64,000 bases of DNA, from assembly GCF_014779655.1 (NCBI RefSeq), contig NZ_JACXYX010000005.1, positions 124,001-188,000 of the forward strand, written 5' to 3'. Below, piece by piece: positions 63,252-64,000 of this stretch. Under the pieces are notes generated by a model, which worked only from the letters and a program-made list of their open reading frames with translations, was not told where the DNA came from and did no database searches. Numbering within the stretch: the first letter of the stretch is position 1; each line of letters starts with the position of its first letter. A program made the translations under genes and the position numbers. This DNA is from Nocardioides ganghwensis (GTDB taxonomy: Bacteria > Actinomycetota > Actinomycetes > Propionibacteriales > Nocardioidaceae).

Positions 63252-64000
63252 TCAGGGGTTGAGCAGGTCGTTCGCGCACTGCTCGAGCTCGTTGACACCG
63301 GTCAGGGGAAGGTCGATCACGCCCTGCGCGGTGCACTGGGCGACCGCCTCGACGTAGGTGAGCGTCGACGGGATGGCCGTCGGGACGGGGTTCGGCGGCA
63401 GCGTCGGGCTCAGCGTCGGCACGCTGGTCGGGACCGACGTCGTCGGGTTGGTCGTCGGGTCCTTGGTCGGCGTCGGCGTCGGCGTCGGGGTGGGCGTCGG
63501 CGTCGGGGTCTGCGTCCCGGAGGGTGTCTGCGTCGGGGTCTGGGTGGGCGTCGGGTCCTTGGTCGGCGAGGCGTCGTCGTCCTTGCCGCCCTTGCCACCC
63601 TTGCCGCCCTTGCCACCGTTGCCGGAGGCCGAGCTCGTCGGGTCGGGCACGATCACGCCGCTCGTGAGCGTGGAGGTAGGGACCGCGCTGAAGTCGCCGG
63701 CCATGTAGGCCTGCATGATCTCGAGCACCAGGTCGACGTAGGCGTTGGAGTGGTTGTAGCGGTAGACCGAGGCCCGCTGGCCCTTCTCGGCCGACAGGTC
63801 GTCGTCGCCGGAGCAAAGGTAGACGGCGGTCGCGAGGGCGGCGTCGTCGATGTCCTGCGGGTTGCGGGTGCCGTCGCTGTCGCCGTCGACGCCGACGACC
63901 GCCCAGGTCGAGGGGATGAACTGCATCGGGCCGACGGCGCGGTCGTGGCGGGTGTCGTTGTCGTACTGGCCGGCGTCGGTGTCGGCGATGTCCTGGGTGT
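63252..64000 (-). CDS. secreted lytic transglycosylase, 3' part (partial at right edge)
   Basis: The visible 249 or so residues start in the middle of the gene, whose 5' end is beyond base 64000. [23 protein letters not shown] and [17 protein letters not shown] are typical of MltB-like / RpfB-type muramidases: a peptidoglycan-cleaving domain with PMQF(I/M)PSTW. The C-terminal half is a Gly/Lys tract ([12 protein letters not shown]), a Pro/Thr repeat of about 60 residues and a terminal 35-residue segment with two Cys. The Pro/Thr tract should be a wall-spanning linker. Function of the last segment unknown. Confidence 0.8.
   Translation of the reverse strand, partial: TQDIADTDAGQYDNDTRHDRAVGPMQFIPSTWAVVGVDGDSDGTRNPQDIDDAALATAVYLCSGDDDLSAEKGQRASVYRYNHSNAYVDLVLEIMQAYMAGDFSAVPTSTLTSGVIVPDPTSSASGNGGKGGKGGKGGKDDDASPTKDPTPTQTPTQTPSGTQTPTPTPTPTPTPTPTKDPTTNPTTSVPTSVPTLSPTLPPNPVPTAIPSTLTYVEAVAQCTAQGVIDLPLTGVNELEQCANDLLNP

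Noticed and set aside
63420..63570. Dense short repeats that could be taken for a microsatellite or CRISPR-like array
   Set aside because: They are in frame in the transglycosylase gene and encode a Pro/Thr linker; there are no spaced palindromic repeats.

Overview
The window is high-GC DNA with actinobacterial gene content: lsr2, clpC, disA-radA, a 33-residue bS22 gene, a BldN-type sigma factor, a cobA-hemD fusion and DUF222-HNH and DUF3180 genes. Gene order and protein flavour fit a Nocardioides-like member of the Nocardioidaceae; the genus is an inference from memory. No rRNA, tRNA, CRISPR array or intact transposon was found. All cross-genome comparisons are from memory.

Left conserved block (about 0.2-29 kb): hpt, ftsH, a tightly overlapped folate operon (folE-folP-folB-folK plus a DUF3180 gene), then a glycine-betaine-type ABC transporter and two glycosyltransferases flanking a sulfotransferase. 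A cofactor operon follows (PanG-like DUF2520-panC-panD-nadB-nadC-coaX), then lsr2, clpC, mutY, small membrane proteins, disA and radA. The conserved part has the gene order of the M. tuberculosis Rv3585-Rv3624 region.

Junction (about 29-39.7 kb): a LacI regulator, a methyltransferase, a VOC-like protein and a seven-gene minus-strand operon of the Ebo (metabolite-traffic) type. Its transcription order is myo-inositol-phosphate-synthase-like, UbiA/EboC, TIM barrel, EboA, EboB (TatD), EboE, EboF (phosphatase). No EboD (dehydroquinate-synthase-like) gene is present and two paralogous TIM barrels are. This is the least ordinary system in the window.

Right conserved block (about 39.7-63.1 kb): ppx-like gene, TIM barrel, TetR, an ABC-2 exporter carrying a 23-codon coupled micro-ORF, proline dehydrogenase and proC, acuC, a small HTH gene, bS22, a GalE-like reductase, a PlsC acyltransferase, a BldN-like sigma factor with a likely DUF5667 partner, a SerB-like HAD phosphatase, an acyl-CoA ligase, a glutaredoxin, a kinase, an inserted DUF222-HNH gene, and rex-hemA-hemC-cobA/hemD-hemB. 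The order resembles M. tuberculosis Rv0496-Rv0512. The last 750 bases are the 3' part of a secreted lytic transglycosylase gene.

Expression signals: at least 18 start codons lie 6-8 bases after a TANNNT hexamer, the layout of leaderless transcripts, while genes inside operons mostly start at ATGA or GTGA overlaps. Candidate operators were found for Rex (rex), ClgR and a SigH/SigR-type sigma (clpC), and the LacI gene. Short inverted repeats of a REP-like kind recur between genes.
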